Source: Penicillus capitatus (taxonomy: Eukaryota; Chlorophyta). Taken from it: 64,000 nucleotides of DNA. The number at the start of each line of letters is the position of its first letter. Within the stretch, counting starts at the first letter, position 1. The position numbers and the translations under genes are program-made. The DNA lies in contig OZ287696.1 in assembly GCA_965649825.1 (NCBI GenBank), forward strand, positions 62,001-126,000, in the 5' to 3' direction. Positions 22,088 through 33,905 of the stretch are shown piece after piece. The notes beneath the pieces are model-generated. The model worked only from the letters and a program-made list of their open reading frames with translations, had not been told where the DNA came from and made no database searches.

Positions 22088-23270
22088 ATGGTGCATTCTC
22101 GTCTATCGTTGTCTCTGTGTCTGGCGGCCATCGTCTGGTCCATTGCCGTCGTGCAGGCACAGGACATCTGCCAGTATAGGTACGCATCGTATTTGTCACG
22201 TGCCATGAAGTCCGATGTACCTCTGTGCCATGCAGTTGCGTTGTCGGTCTGTATTCTCAGTTCTGTGGAGGGGCTCGATGCAACCCCAACGCACGAGCGG
22301 GAACGGAACAGGGTCTTTGTAACGCCGCCTGTCTCAACGCTATCGGCGGCGCAGCTCTTCAAGACTGCCTGGCTTCCGAACCGACGTTCGTCGGCTCCAC
22401 TGTGGATATGCAACTCGAAGTGTTGAACGAAGTTGAAAGTATGATCGCAATGGGCGCCACGTACCGTATGTGACAAGTTGTGTGTACTGCTCAGCTTTTT
22501 GTATCGCTATCGGTGCGTTAGACGTCAACAATGATACGGCGATACCCTCGGATATCGCAGACGAGGCGACTCCCAGTGGAGTCTCGGTAGTAGATGCCTC
22601 TATCGTTGCCGAAGGATCTGTTACCATCATAGAAATACCACCACCATCGGCAGAGGCTATCGACTCGATCGTTAGTGTGACCGCCATCGACTCAATTGTC
22701 AGTGTGACCGCCATCGATAGCGAAGCGGCTCCAGATTCTGATATCGTCCCCGAGTCGTCTCCGATGGTAGAGAAATCCGCCCCTGCTTGCGAACCAGAGA
22801 TAGAAGAGATAAGTGCCGTGGCCTCCGAATCCGAAGCTGCCGAGAGCAGCGCCGCGCCAAGCTCATCGGAAGAAGCTCCTGAATCGGACCCCCTCGATTC
22901 CGAAGAAGCCGTCGCAAGCGAATCGGCCGTTGCATCCGAAGACGCACCCGAGTCCGACGAGATTGAAGAGAGTGAGGTGGCGGAAGAGAGCACAGACAGT
23001 GAGGAGGCGGAAGAGAGTATCATCGAGAGCGAGGAGGCAATGGAGAGCATCGAGAGTGAGGAGGCAGAAGAGTCTGATTACGCACTCGAAAGTGAAGAGG
23101 CCGTCGAGTCCTCCGAAGCAGCTCCCAGTTCAAGCGAAGAGGCTCTCGAGTCCGACGAAGCCGCCGAGTCATCGATGGAACCCGAGGCCCTTCCGTCTTC
23201 CATCATTGCCGAAGACGCCGACGATGACGATCTGGATGAAGACGTCATCGATTTCCTAGACGATCTCTAG
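22088..23270 (+). CDS. Secreted Cys-containing protein with long Ser/Glu-rich tail (paralogue B)
   Basis: Exons 22088-22179, 22236-22465 and 22522-23270 give 356 residues. Signal peptide (SLCLAAIVWSIAVVQAQ), then DICQYSCVVGLYSQFCGGAR and C..ACLNAIGGAALQDC, matching the cysteines of the gene at 20577. The last exon is a long acidic, low-complexity region of ESEEA/SEEAxES units, ending DDDDLDEDVIDFLDDL. An intron acceptor at 22235, rather than 22260, is chosen because it keeps the shared Cys frame. The acidic region could be phosphorylated or bind calcium; that is speculation. Confidence 0.75.
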
Positions 23271-23280
23271 ACAACTTTCT

Positions 23281-23976
23281 TCGACGCGACTCTCTACGCT
23301 GCGTGAGTAATGTGCTCAGGTCGCGTGATGCATAGTTAGTAGTTTACTTGCTGTCTGCTGTTACACAATCCAATCGATCACAACTGAATCAATTTTTCAA
23401 GTTGCATCGTGCATCTCATAAAGCTCGAATCATCAGTCGCGCTTGGAGGAAGCAAACCAGCTGTTTTCTATGTAGACGACACCCAAGCCGTCGTTTGAAG
23501 GATCTTAATCTGATGAAGCTGACATGTGACAGCAGCTCGTGCAAGAAATACTTCGTGACGAACTTTCTATCGTTAGTGCTTGTGTCCTAACGCTTTAATC
23601 CTTTGTGTCCTGTGCTGAGTGACGTGCTAGTTCTTCGTAATTCCGTTCTTAATGACGGTGCGCAATAATGGCATCAACAACAACAACAATAATGCAGCGA
23701 GGTAGCACGCACGGATCTGTGAACCGCCAACGATGCAGGCTGCATTTCTTTTTTCAGCCGACGACGCGGCTTCCGCTCAGATTTCTAATTGGAACAGCTC
23801 TGTTGGAGACCTTTGATGTTAAATGCAAGGGGAGAATTGTTCCGAAGGAAAAAGTGTAACGGATGTGTGAAGTTTTCAGTAGAACCCTCATCATCATCGC
23901 ATCGATAGATCAACCACAAAGAGGACGACAAAACTCGTGGTTCCCTCCCCCCTCACGCACTCAGACAGATCCAGTG
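23281..23976. other. Intergenic, no supportable gene
   Basis: Only short ORFs with no domain or signal-peptide features. A caacaacaacaataatg microsatellite-like stretch lies near 23670. This holds the 3' flanks of two converging genes. Confidence 0.5.
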
Positions 23977-25271
23977 TTAACCTGAAAGGGAAGGAAAGAC
24001 GTTTTCGGATGCCATATCGATGTTTTGTCGACCGCCTCCCCGGCCATAGCCATCGCCACGGCCACGGTAACCACGACCGCGCCCAGCACGTCCTCTGCCA
24101 TCACCGACTGTCACATCAAGTCGGCATTGATCTGACGGTTACCTTGGGTAAGCACCACCAGAGTCGGTTCTGGGCAGATCGGGAGGGGGACCAGCTCCGT
24201 TCGTCCATTTCGGTGCCATACCATCTGATTCAAAATCTCGACTACGTCCGCGGCCGCGTCCACGACCACGGCGAATTGGTTCTCCAACACGGAAGGCGAC
24301 TTCCACTACCTCCACTTCCTTCTCTCTCTTCTCTTTTCTTTTACGAATTCTCTCCACTTCCAGTCCCTCAAATCCAGACTCTGCTGGAGATTTCTTTAAC
24401 ACGGCCATGCCATCGAACTGCGTTTTATCCACCATAGGTGTCTCTTTCTTCGTAGGAGCCAACAGCAGGACGTTCTTATCTTTCATCATCTCTTCGTATT
24501 CGGACAACGTAAACACAGGTTTATCCTCTGGCTTTGCCTCTTCTTCTTTCTGTTCCGTTTCTTCTTTCTCGGCGGCCTCCTCGCCTTCCGCTTTCACCTC
24601 ACTCGTCACACTAATGACTTTGATGTGACAGGCAGACGTCACATGTCCAGATGAAAGGCATACTTGTCGGTGGCGGGTGTCTCCTGTGGCGTCTCTTCTG
24701 GCAATCCCCATCCGGAGTCCTGATCTGGGGTGACTTCTCCTTCGACACCCCAGTTGCCTTTGCCGCCGCCGTGGCGCTTCTCAAACTCGTGTCTGTCTCG
24801 AACACTCTTTCTTTCGATGGGACGTCCTTCATGACTTCACAGATCTTACCCTCTGCCCGTGCCATCCCGTCGATCATACTGTCGCTTTCCAATGCGGCCA
24901 GGAGGCACAGCTCCACGCCCACGGCCGCGTGGAGCACGCGGTGCTTGATGTTGACGAGCCCCTTCAAAACCGCGGCCATAGTCACCACCTTCATAACTTG
25001 TTTCTCTGGAGAGTGCGTCCGGTCGACGAGCACCTCGACCCGTCCCGCGTCCTCGTCCCCCACCTCCACGTACGGCTAGTGGTCGGTATCTTTGAGAGAG
25101 AGGCACAAAATCTGTGAGAGCTATGCCTGTGGATGACGTGGCGGTCGGTGTCTGCGGCTTTTGTTTGGTCGGTATCGTCACTGTTTCTGCCAAACGCTCG
25201 GCATCGTCGTTCTGCTCGTCGTCGACCAATAATGCGAACGGATTGTCCGTCGCGACGCCGTAGACGGCCAT
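23977..25271 (-). CDS. HABP4/SERBP1 (Stm1-like) RNA- and ribosome-binding protein
   Basis: Starts at 25271 with MAVYGVATDNPFALLVDDE, the NPF.LL.DD opening of Stm1/SERBP1 proteins. RG-rich stretches follow, then KRQYDRRDGTGRG, the HABP4 family core. After an intron the sequence reads KRHGGGKGNWG and DQDSGWGLPEE. A further exon has an acidic Glu-rich segment, then VFTLSEYEEMMKDKN and more RGRGRG. The last exon, after the 48-nt intron holding ttgatgtgacag, ends FPSLSG. At least three introns. Family members bind the 80S ribosome mRNA channel and stabilise idle ribosomes or mRNA. Family assignment is strong from the ordered motifs. Confidence 0.85.
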
Positions 25272-25839
25272 CTCCCTTCGAGCAAAATGCGAACGAACAA
25301 ACAAACAATCGGAAATTTAATGTCGCTTCTGTCTTCAGTACAGGCAAAACGCCATCGACTTCAGAGCGGCTCTCCTTCTAAACACATCATATCACAGCAA
25401 CACGGGAGGCGCCGCTGGCGACCGACGGTCCTGAAGCCGCGTCGACCACAACCGTGCGGCCCATGAGAAAAAAAGACAAGGAACTTACCGTTGTGGTCGC
25501 TTTGTGTACAATTCGTCGTCGACTTTTGTCTCTATCGGGCTGAGCTGACAGCGGCGACGTGGCTGACGTGACATTTCATTACGTAAACCATGCGCAACGC
25601 TATGAGGGAACGCACAAAACGAGTTCAGCTGCTATGTGTTCGGCACCTAATTCCAACGACTCCGCTGAAAACGGTGCGCGTACCGGTAGACACGTCGCAG
25701 AACACAGAACGCTTTTATAGATTTGCAACGAGTGTACCGGCGCTTCCTCCTTGACGAACTGGAAGACCCCTTCATGGAGTCACACGATTTTCGCAGGCGA
25801 GGATGACACGTCGCGATCGCTGGCTATGAGGTCTGCATA
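25272..25839. other. Intergenic, nothing recognised
   Basis: Likely 5' flank of the HABP4-like gene plus the 3' flank of the gene at 25840. An open stretch near 25650-25800 (KTVRVPVDTSQNTERFYRF) has no recognised family. Confidence 0.35.
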
Positions 25840-26183
25840 TTAGGCGTTTTTCAGAGAACCGACGGAGACCGTTGCGTTCGTTCCCAAGACTACCAGCTCC
25901 GATTCAGCCACTAGAAGCTGGCCATCTACGTTACGAACTCGAACAATGCATTTCAGACGGAGGTCCGTGTGACACCGGCTGCAACTCCTGTCACATCATC
26001 CCTTAGGTTTCCGTCAGCTAAACGAACGCATTGGCCGTAGCATTGCTCAGAAAAACAATATCGATGTATCTCAAGCCAAACAGCCGACAGAACAGGAAGA
26101 AACGACACCTCAACAGTCAGGTGTGTGATCGAGCTGTCCTGGAAACGCATGAAACGCGCGCCTTTCACCAGATCCGTCATCAT
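25840..26183 (-). CDS. Small hypothetical protein, possibly hotdog-fold
   Basis: Two minus-strand segments appear to splice: VKGARFMRFQDSSITHLTVE and EIHRYCFSEQCYGQCVRLAD in the first, and LKCIVRVRNVDGQLLVAESE then LVVLGTNATVSVGSLKNA with a stop at 25840 in the second. The intron between contains gatgatgtgacag. Alternating beta pattern and a V.v.d.g..va...v end are reminiscent of thioesterase-like hotdog proteins, but this is weak. It is divergent from the WD40 gene, 56 bp away, so the two may share a promoter. Confidence 0.4.
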
Positions 26184-26239
26184 TAAGATCCATCATTAGG
26201 CATTATTTGTCTCCTCCCTTCTTTGGCTCTACACTTGAC

Positions 26240-27856
26240 ATGACGGCGCCGCCACCCAGACGACTGCCGAGTCAGTGGAACGCTGTGGATTTGATTTTTG
26301 GTCGAGAAGCGGGTCTCGGACGCACCAGTGCGTTACGCTTTTGAATACCCCCTTCTGTGCGCAATCGTGATGATCATGTTGCAGATCACTGGACACTCCC
26401 TCAAAAGCGCGGCGCTCTGTGTCCTTCTCAGATCCCTGCTTCCGTCAACAGAGTGGTAAGTCCATCATTCTCCATTGCATTTCCTTGCATCTTCCTGTGC
26501 ATCTCTAGATCGACCGAAAACAGGGTCATGCATACACAGCGTCATTCTCGGATGATGGCAAGCTCTTTGTCGCCGGGTTCCAAGACCAACGCATTCTTGT
26601 CTACGAAGTATGACCTGCCTTTCGCGCTGCGCGTCTCTGACGGGGGTCTGTTGCAGCCTGAGTTCAACTGGGTTGTTCGGAAGGACATTACAGCACGGAT
26701 GTTGAGATGGACGATCACCGATACATGTCTCTCTCATGACAATGGCTATTTGCTGTATTCTACGATTCTACCCATCATACACATTGTCAAGCTACATGGC
26801 GAAGATAGCATCGTCGACAGTCAAGCAAACATTACAGAAATCCATGCCCCTATCTATATCGGAGAAGAAGATAGCGAAATGTGATGGCTGTCGACATTGA
26901 CCACGGTGTCACTCTTGTTGGATGTAGGTTCGGAATTTGGTCGATGGCCTGGTCGAAGGATTGTCAAGAAATTGTGGTGGGTACGAACGGAGACGAAGGC
27001 AATATCAAATTGTACAACATGCAACAGCAATACACAACGGCATCCGTTCCAGGTCGATCCAAATCGACCGACATAATGCACCTTAGCTTAACAGCCGTTG
27101 CCATTTCTCAGGTCATTTATCGGATGTCAATGCCGTTGCCTTTATGGACGATACCTCTCAAGTTTTCGTCTCTGGCAGCGACGACGCGGACATCAAGCTC
27201 TGGGATCGTCGGATTCTGGGACAGGACACGGCGCCGGCCGGTGTCCTGGTGGGTCATTTGGAAGGCATCACACATATCGATGCCAAAGGAGACGGACGTT
27301 ACCTCATCTCCAACAGCAAAGATCAAACGATCAAGTTGTGGGATGTGCGAAAAATGGTGTCGGAAGAGGTGGCGGACGGCCACCGTCAGACCAAGAACTC
27401 CACCATGCCGCATTTAGATTGGGATTATAGGTCTGATCCCGAAAAAAGAATGAGAAGGGATGAGAAGATGTGTGGCGTAGATGGAATGATTATCCTGCCA
27501 GTGAGTATCTACTGAAGCATCCTTGCGATGCGAGTCTTATGACGTTTCGGGGTCACCGGGTTCTGCAGACCCTCATCCGTTCTTACTTCTCGCCATCGTT
27601 CACAACAGGTTCACTCTTAATCGATACAGGCAAAAGTGTGAGATGTCTCAATGATGTAGGTCAGCGGTATATCTACAGTGGCTGTCGGAATGGCGCGATT
27701 CGTATTTTCGATATCTTGACAGGCGAGACAGTTCAGACCCTCAGCTGTCACAAAACCGTCGTCCGCGACTGCGCTTGGCATCCGTACGAGCCACTGCTCA
27801 TTTCAACCGCATGGGATGGACATCTTGTCGAATGGACACCTGCCCGTTCGGACTGA
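26240..27856 (+). CDS. DCAF11/WDR23-like WD40 repeat protein (CUL4 substrate receptor)
   Basis: Start at 26240 (MTAPPPRRLPSQWNAVDLIF). Exons joined by eye: IDRKQGHAYTASFSDDGKLF; a long exon with ITEIHAPIYIGEEDSEM; FGIWSMAWSKDCQEIVVGTN; VSGSDDADIKLWDRR; GVLVGHLEGITHIDAKGDGR with KDQTIKLWDVRKM; WNDYPASEYLLKHPCD; TTGQRYIYSGCRNGAIRIFD; and a C-terminus CAWHPYEPLLISTAWDGHLV to stop at 27856. The GHLEGITHID and YLISN.KDQTIKLWD blocks are diagnostic for the WDR23/LEC14B family. It includes a 51-nt intron at 27609-27659. Members recruit substrates to CUL4-DDB1 ubiquitin ligase in the nucleus. Confidence 0.88.
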
Positions 27857-27946
27857 CGGCGTCCACTTGTATTGCAAGACATGCATGTCTCTTTCTCGCA
27901 CACAACGGATGGATTCGTGCGATGTGATGTGACGTTTCCTTCACCA

Positions 27947-29190
27947 TGAACGGCGCTGCGATCTCATGGCAAGAAAACGTCGGGGTAACGACGCAGCGAA
28001 GGTCGGTGCGATCGTCGCGGCATCGAGAGCCGGAAGCCGCGTTGAAGACATGGCGCGTGGGGGCGCGTCATGTGCGTCGGGGACGCGTTTCCGTCGCCGC
28101 TGCGTCGGAGACACAGGTACGACGCTTGTTGCGTTCAGCCACACCAAGCCTCTCGCATTCAGAGCGAAGATCCCGTGATGATCATTCCAACCCGCCTCAA
28201 CAATGTCCCTCATCTCCGAGAAACGCGAAATTTTTTCTACGATGATGTCACACGCGGTGTCCGTGCCGCTTTGGCCGACGGCCAATCGCGTCTGTCCCTT
28301 CTGTAAGCGGCTTTTTGAAGAGATCGGAATAACAACCGCGTCTTTATTTGTAGTCTGACGATTCCGGAGACGAATCCCGAAATGGATGTCTATCGCGTGG
28401 GGACATTGCTAGAGATGGTGCGGACAGTGGCGCGTTCACTGACGGAGGATGGCGCCACTGTCAAGGTCTGCGTACAGCAGTCCATGGGTGAAGGCGTTTT
28501 CCAAGTACCCGCACGTCTTCTCGCTGTCCTTTACCCCACATAAAAGATCTCAGGGATTGCCTCTATCGCTGGCGGGTGTGAGGAGGATCATGGAAGTGAT
28601 GGACTGGGGTGATACGAAGGAGTTTGTGCAGTTCGGTGAGGTTCGGGCGTCCGAAGTCGACGACGTTTGCTCCTACTATCTGCTCATTGCCCCACAGAAC
28701 ATCGTGGGGAGCACCATTGTGACAGATCTCAAAGAAATGGTGCGTCACGTGCCTGCAAAAAGAGTGAGATGATGTGACGTCTCCCGGTTAGGTTGAGAAG
28801 ATCGAGGAGAAGGGCAACCAAATGGTACTCATCAATCCTCGTCTCCGCGATATACCATCGTCCGCAGGCGTCATGGGCGTCCGAGGACGCAAAGAACGCA
28901 TGGCATTCTCCAGTTCCTTTGCCCCAGCCTATCACTTCCGTCTACTCTACTCCTCCGGAACATTCTTTCCCATTAGGGGTGCTCTACGCTACACCTATGG
29001 CTCAACCTGGGATGTAATCCCCTCTGCACGTCTTTTCAGATGAGGACCAGATGTGCAGGTGTTCAAGAGAATGCGGTATGGAAAGAAGGAAGAGGGCTAC
29101 GAGCTATGTGGCAGCTACGATACCCAGCCAAGTGGCGCTGAGATAACCAATGCCATTCGGCAGAAGAAGACTTCAAATCGCTTCATGTAA
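27947..29190 (+). CDS. DUF1995 family protein, probably plastid-targeted
   Basis: The basic, Arg/Ala-rich N-terminus looks like a transit peptide (start at 27947 or 27966; not resolved). Core: IIPTRLNNVPHLRETRNFFY and VRAALADGQSRLSLL, then IPETNPEMDVYRVGTLLEMV; after an intron VDDVCSYYLLIAPQNIVG, KGNQMVLINPRLRDIP, AYHFRLLYSSGTFFPI and finally VFKRMRYGKKEEGYELCGSY to TAA at 29188-29190. The order (P....v..a...AL.DG, then DdvyllvaP, vvliNP.L, G.l.r.y) fits DUF1995, found in plastid proteins of algae and plants. The intron at 28740-28791 carries both recurrent intron motifs. It lies 90 bp after the WD40 gene. Confidence 0.75.
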
Positions 29191-29311
29191 TGCCATCGAT
29201 CATTGAACACCGTCTCGCACTTTCGTCGAGGAAGGAAACGTTTCTGAAATGATGATCCGAACGCAAAGCACGGTGCGTGAGGCAATAGACGACATCGGTT
29301 GAGGATCTTCG

Positions 29312-30158
29312 ATGCAGGGATGGACGGCGTCACGATCGTCATGGCTAGGGACACGTATGAGTGGAGGGCTTGTTACGAGTGCCCCACCATCGCGTGCACT
29401 CTGTGCCAACATCGTGGACGAGACGCTCTACGGCGAACGTTTCCGTCTGCACAACCTTTCGCCTCAAGAGGCATCGCGAAAGAAGAAGAAGCGAAAGGGC
29501 AGGGGTTACTCGGCGGGACAGGGAGGCAGTTGTGGTTTTGGTATGCGCGGACAGAAGTCGCGATCGGGTCGCAGCGTCAGACCTGGATTCGAAGGCGGAC
29601 AGACACCGCTCTACCGACGCCTGCCAAAACTCAGAGGCATTGCAGGAGGTCTGTCTGCAATGTCCGATCCTTTAGACAAGGCAATCTGACGATCATAGGG
29701 ATGCCGGCTGGACGGACGAGATTTGTCACCATCAACGTGGGCACACTGGAGCAGCGATTTGACGAAGGCGATGTGGTGGATCTGGCAACACTGAAGGAGC
29801 GTGGCATCATCAATGCCACAGGCAAAGAACGCAAACTCCCACTCAAAGTCACATCTCTCACTCTTTTGTATCGAAGTGTGATGGCGGACGGCAACAGATA
29901 TTGGGCGAAGGTTTGATTCAGAAGGCGATCGAGATCAAGGCAGCTGAGTTTTCGAGTACAGCAAAGCAAAAGATTGAAGAGGCGGGCGGGACACCAACCG
30001 TTGTCCCTCTGAAGCCAAAGTGGACTCAAGAACTCCACGAGCAACGCGTTGCCGACGGTCTGATCGTTCCCAAGAAGACAAAGCGTTATTACTATCTCCA
30101 AAAGCTAGCGGCGGAGAAGGCGGCGGCGGAAAAGGCGGCGGAATCGACGAAGCCGTGA
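29312..30158 (+). CDS. Ribosomal protein uL15, bacterial/organellar type
   Basis: Signature blocks: [40 protein letters not shown] and [11 protein letters not shown]. An intron at about 29652-29697 leads to [20 protein letters not shown], then KERKLPLK, an intron at 29848-29897, and [19 protein letters not shown] and [10 protein letters not shown]. This is the organellar (L15p) form, not cytosolic uL15 (L27A). The N-terminal extension suggests import into plastid or mitochondrion; which one is unresolved. The C-terminus has an Ala/Glu/Lys-rich tail ([13 protein letters not shown]). The start methionine is uncertain. Confidence 0.85.
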
Positions 30159-31353
30159 GATCGACACAGATTTTATGTCGAATTTTGATGGAACTTGATT
30201 TACACTTTGGTTGAGACGATTCCAATACACAGACATAGATGTCCTTATGGAGCTTAACCATCCACCGTTCATGACTCATCTTTACGGACCCATCGTCACC
30301 ACAACGGGGCTGTACATCTGCATCGAGTAAACTCAATGCGTCAAGAGAACAACAACGACAATAGCATTCAATGATAAGAACGGCAACAACGACGATGGCG
30401 ACAAGAAAACGCACAACAGCCACAGAGTCTTGTCAGTAAGGGATTCTTGGCCGTTTCGCGTCGTCTCATCGTCCTTTGCTTTCATGACAGAAGATGGATG
30501 GCCATCAGCAGCAGTTTATAAAGATGCTACAGACTACTCCATGTTATGGGCCGCCAGACCTAGGGACGCCCATGACTAGATAACATGTCAGCAAAGCTCT
30601 AACTAAATGTCGTCGGAATGGAGAGAGAAGAGGACAGAAGACAGGATTCCGTACTTCAGCCTTTAGAGAATGGCAATCTTCTTAGAGAGACACATTCGTC
30701 TACAGTGCGTGTGCCAGAAAGGAGAGGAATGGCATCGACGCCCATGACCAGGAAATGGTTTTCGCCTTCAAGAGTGGTGGTCCAAAGAGACTTATTGCTA
30801 TGAATAGAAAAACAACATACAAAAGAGAAAGTCGTCTAAGAACAGCAAGGGCTTGGCTCGCCTGCAGCCCTTGGCTTCGAGCTTCACTCTATCGTCTGCT
30901 GCTCAGCGATGTGATAGAAAAAAGTGTAAAAAAGTTCTTTGCATGATGTGACCTTCCCGCTATTTCATTTCCGCGACCTCATGCCTCTTATAGTAATGTA
31001 AAAACATAAATAAAGACGAACCAATGGAAAGAATGACTGTGGGACTGACGCAGGATAAAAATGTGTCACTGAGAAATGCAGACTATCCATCCATGTCGAA
31101 CAGACACATTCCAGCACAATCGCTGTCCAAAAGTCAAGAAGAATAAAAGCCATCCTGCGTTTCCATCCCTACGCGTTTTCCTTCCTCGTTCGAATACCTA
31201 TGTCGCTGAAAAACTTCCGTGTTTATTCAAAACTTTGGGCGCAACGAAGTCCTTTGACCGGACTCCATTGCAGGGAAAGCGAAAGATAAGGCATGGCTGA
31301 AAGGAAAGGCGATCTGTCAACTACTGCTCTCTCCATTCGACAGTTGTTCCGGT
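30159..31353. other. Intergenic; one possible small secreted ORF on the minus strand
   Basis: A minus-strand ORF from 30423 begins MAVVRFLVAIVVVAVLIIEC, a plausible signal peptide, but its C-terminal half runs antisense through uL15. Only the first ~100 residues could be real. Otherwise no gene was recognised. The region has a TGATGTGACC word at 30944-30953. Confidence 0.35.
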
Positions 31354-32734
31354 TCATTTTCGAGTGGTACTGTGAAATTTGAACTCAACATCATCGTCCC
31401 AATCAAATTCCAGCTTTTCGGACTCGACCCAGTATTTGTTAGGCGACGATGGCACGTCGGCCTCGGCGTTGTCTGAGAGTGACGTCAACGTTTTGACTCC
31501 GGCAAGGACGACAACGGCAACAGCCCATGTCCACACGCTGGTGAGAACCTTCTTGCTGGCCTGAAGAAATCCATTGCCAAATCGCTGGTGCATTGACAAC
31601 TCATCTTCGTCATCTGTTTCGCTAGAGCATCGAGGAGAGGGAACGTAGATGCGTTTGGTAACGAAGCTCGCTAAAACACACACCCCTTGCATGACCACAC
31701 CATCGACAGCTGCAGTACATACCTCGTCTCTTGTCAAAGCACGAGAATTTGGTGGGCTCGTCGTCGTCATAGATGTCGAACGGACCACCCGTCAACGTGA
31801 GTAATTGCGGTTTTTCTGGGTCCCCATCACTGGAACGTTCCAGCGGCTGCATGGACCACGTGTTTCTGAGATTTCCAATTGAATCTTGCACGTCTGGTGT
31901 GACAATCTGGTCATCTTCCAAATCGTCCCACTCTAAATCGTCAAGTAGCAGAGCTTTGTCGTCATCTGAGAATAAAAGACTGTCGTCGTCTTCATCCCAC
32001 GAGAAGGCGACGTCCTCGTCATCCACAGAATAGCGACTTGTCATGGATGGCGGTACATCCAAGCTATGGTCGTCGTTATCGCCCAATGACAAGAGCTTCT
32101 GGGATGCTTCGAAACAAGAAGTAATATCCTTTTTCTTGATGTAAACTTCCGCATGGCCTCTGGCGCTGTCTGGGGAATGCGCTCTTTTCATAATGGCTCG
32201 GCGCAAATCGTTTTTAACAGCGGCGCGTAAGGACTCTAATTTTGCTTTCTGAGAATCGGTAGGGGAAGCGGCGCGCTTCGTCTCTCCCTTCTTCGTCGAG
32301 AAAGACTCGGTTTGGCAGATAAGCGGATGGTCGTCGATGTCTGGCTTCCAGTTGCGGAAAGACATCGATTTTTGCAGCTCACGGTCGAATTTGCGCTTCG
32401 GCGAGAGATCTAGTACCGGTCTGCTCACAGCGACTTCAGCATGTTGACGGCTGAAGCTCTCCCACGCACGGGCCGACTGTAAGCAACGTACATTCTCCTC
32501 TACAGAGACCAATGCGTCACATGCGTCGTCGAGAGGCGGGCGACACGAGCGACCGAGCAACAACGACGCGGCGGAGCACTCACCGTGTGGACTATCCATC
32601 TGTCGAGGAATTGGCGATGAGAGGTTAGCGCTTCTTCGGGGAACAGGGTAGACGATGGTAAGCAAGGCGGAGTTTGTCGCGCGAGGGACAATACGGAACG
32701 CACGGACGAAATGGTGAGCTACACAAAGAAGCAA
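31354..32734 (-). CDS. Acidic protein with C-terminal membrane anchor, unrecognised
   Basis: Exon 1 (32734 to about 31720) encodes a mainly soluble protein with LDLSPKRKFDRELQKSMSFR, basic helices (KAKLESLRAAVKNDLRRAIM) and a strongly acidic stretch (DEDDDSLLFSDDDKALLLDD, DDLEWDDLEDDQ). An intron of about 52 nt (gtatgtactg...gttttag on the minus strand) restores the frame into exon 2, with SETDDEDELSMHQRFGNGFL. A single hydrophobic helix follows (VWTWAVAVVVLAGVKTL), then an acidic tail to the stop at 31354. The layout suggests a tail-anchored or single-pass protein. No family recognised. MDSPHGECSAASLLL is an alternative start. Confidence 0.6.
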
Positions 32735-32816
32735 CTGTTGTTCGCACGAACAAACAAATGAAGCCCTGACGGGAGCGAACGTTGCGACACGTCTGCCCGA
32801 ATGTGTCTAACCGTCC

Positions 32817-33905
32817 TCAATGGTTGGATCTAAGCTCTTCGCCACAAACGGAGCAGGTATCTCGTGAGGTGCAAAAAATAGACAGGCAGGTGGAGCAGGC
32901 AAAGCCAATGTCAATAGCTTGATCATGACAGAAACAGGAAGCAGTGAATTGCACTGTCTCGTTGCGTTCCAGTACAAACTGCTTGCGTATCGCCACGTTG
33001 CTGGCAAAGTAGGAATTTAGATACTGCAACAGGAGCGACGGTTCCTGTGGGCGAACGTAGATTCCTCCTACAGATATATCAAGGCAACGAGTCAGGAACC
33101 GTCGCAGATCGATGAGGGTTTGCCTGTCAGGTGGCTGGACTGCTGGAGAAAAGAAGAATCTGTGTGCCCAAGGTGGACAGTATCGATCGGAATGGCACTG
33201 CGCTGGGCGGCAAAGATCCCATTCATGAGTGGGATATAGTGCCCGGCAACATCTGCAGTGCACTGGAGGACAAGAATGCGTCTGTGTTGTGGACGTGACT
33301 GTCCATTCGAGATGCCTCGTGCATGCAGATAGCAGAGGGATCGAGACAGAGCTGCAGCTAAACTGGGATCGCCTAGGCCACATCATGCCACATCAGTCCT
33401 CGTCATCCGTTCAACAAGACACATACGATGTCTATCCGTCAACAAGGAGTTCAAGGCACTGTGAATCGAACGGTAGACAGCGCTGCCAATTAACAAGCCG
33501 CCTTTCTTGGCTTTCTGATCGGCATCATGCCGAAACAGCAACGGACTAAAAAAACCGTCGTCTCGTTCAAAGTGTGAGGTACGATGGTGATGTGACCTTT
33601 GAGAGGAGTGGATCGCAAAGAGAGCCAGTTCGTTTGAGGCATTGAGAAGCAGAAAACCGTTTATGAACGCCACGATCTGCAGGTGAAGTTCTCGGCTGTG
33701 CTGACAAAGGACGGTGGAGCACTTGCTGCAATGGAGAGGGTATGTGATGGTGTTCGCCTGAAGTCTGTAAGATCGAAGAATGGGCATCAATCAGGACGAC
33801 AAGACTTTCAGAGTCATCTGCAGAGAAGAAGAGTGTCTAGCCTAGTTATGGACTGCTGTGTGTCACATCACCTTCGGTCGTTTCTGTTTCGTTGTCCGAC
33901 GTCAT
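32817..33905 (-). CDS. TFIIH subunit Tfb4/p34 (GTF2H3)
   Basis: Start at 33905: MTSDNETETTE, an intron beginning gtgatgtgacac, then DDSESLVVLIDAHSSI, the Tfb4 vWA-like strand. It continues with HLQIVAFINGFLLLNASNEL, ILVLQCTADVAGHYIPLMNG, SFLQQSSHLTG, an inferred GC-AG intron at 33068-33123, then GGIYVRPQEPSLLLQYLNSY. The C-terminal zinc module is SCFCHDQAIDIGFACSTCLS with FCTSRDTCSVCGEE. These are Tfb4 landmarks in the right order. Tfb4 is a core TFIIH subunit (with Ssl1/p44) for nucleotide-excision repair and Pol II initiation. The exon boundary near 33730-33790 was not resolved cleanly. Confidence 0.88.

Noticed and set aside
22340-23050. Minus-strand Ser/Ala-rich ORF of 236 residues
   Set aside because: Antisense shadow of the Ser/Glu-rich exon at 22522-23270.
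27636-27659. A 24-nt ultra-short intron in the WD40 gene
   Set aside because: A 51-nt intron from 27609 gives the family sequence TTGQRYIYSG across the junction and explains the frame better.
29935-30423. Minus-strand ORF with strong signal peptide as a full-length secreted protein
   Set aside because: More than a third of it is antisense to the uL15 coding exon; kept only as a weak note in the intergenic entry.
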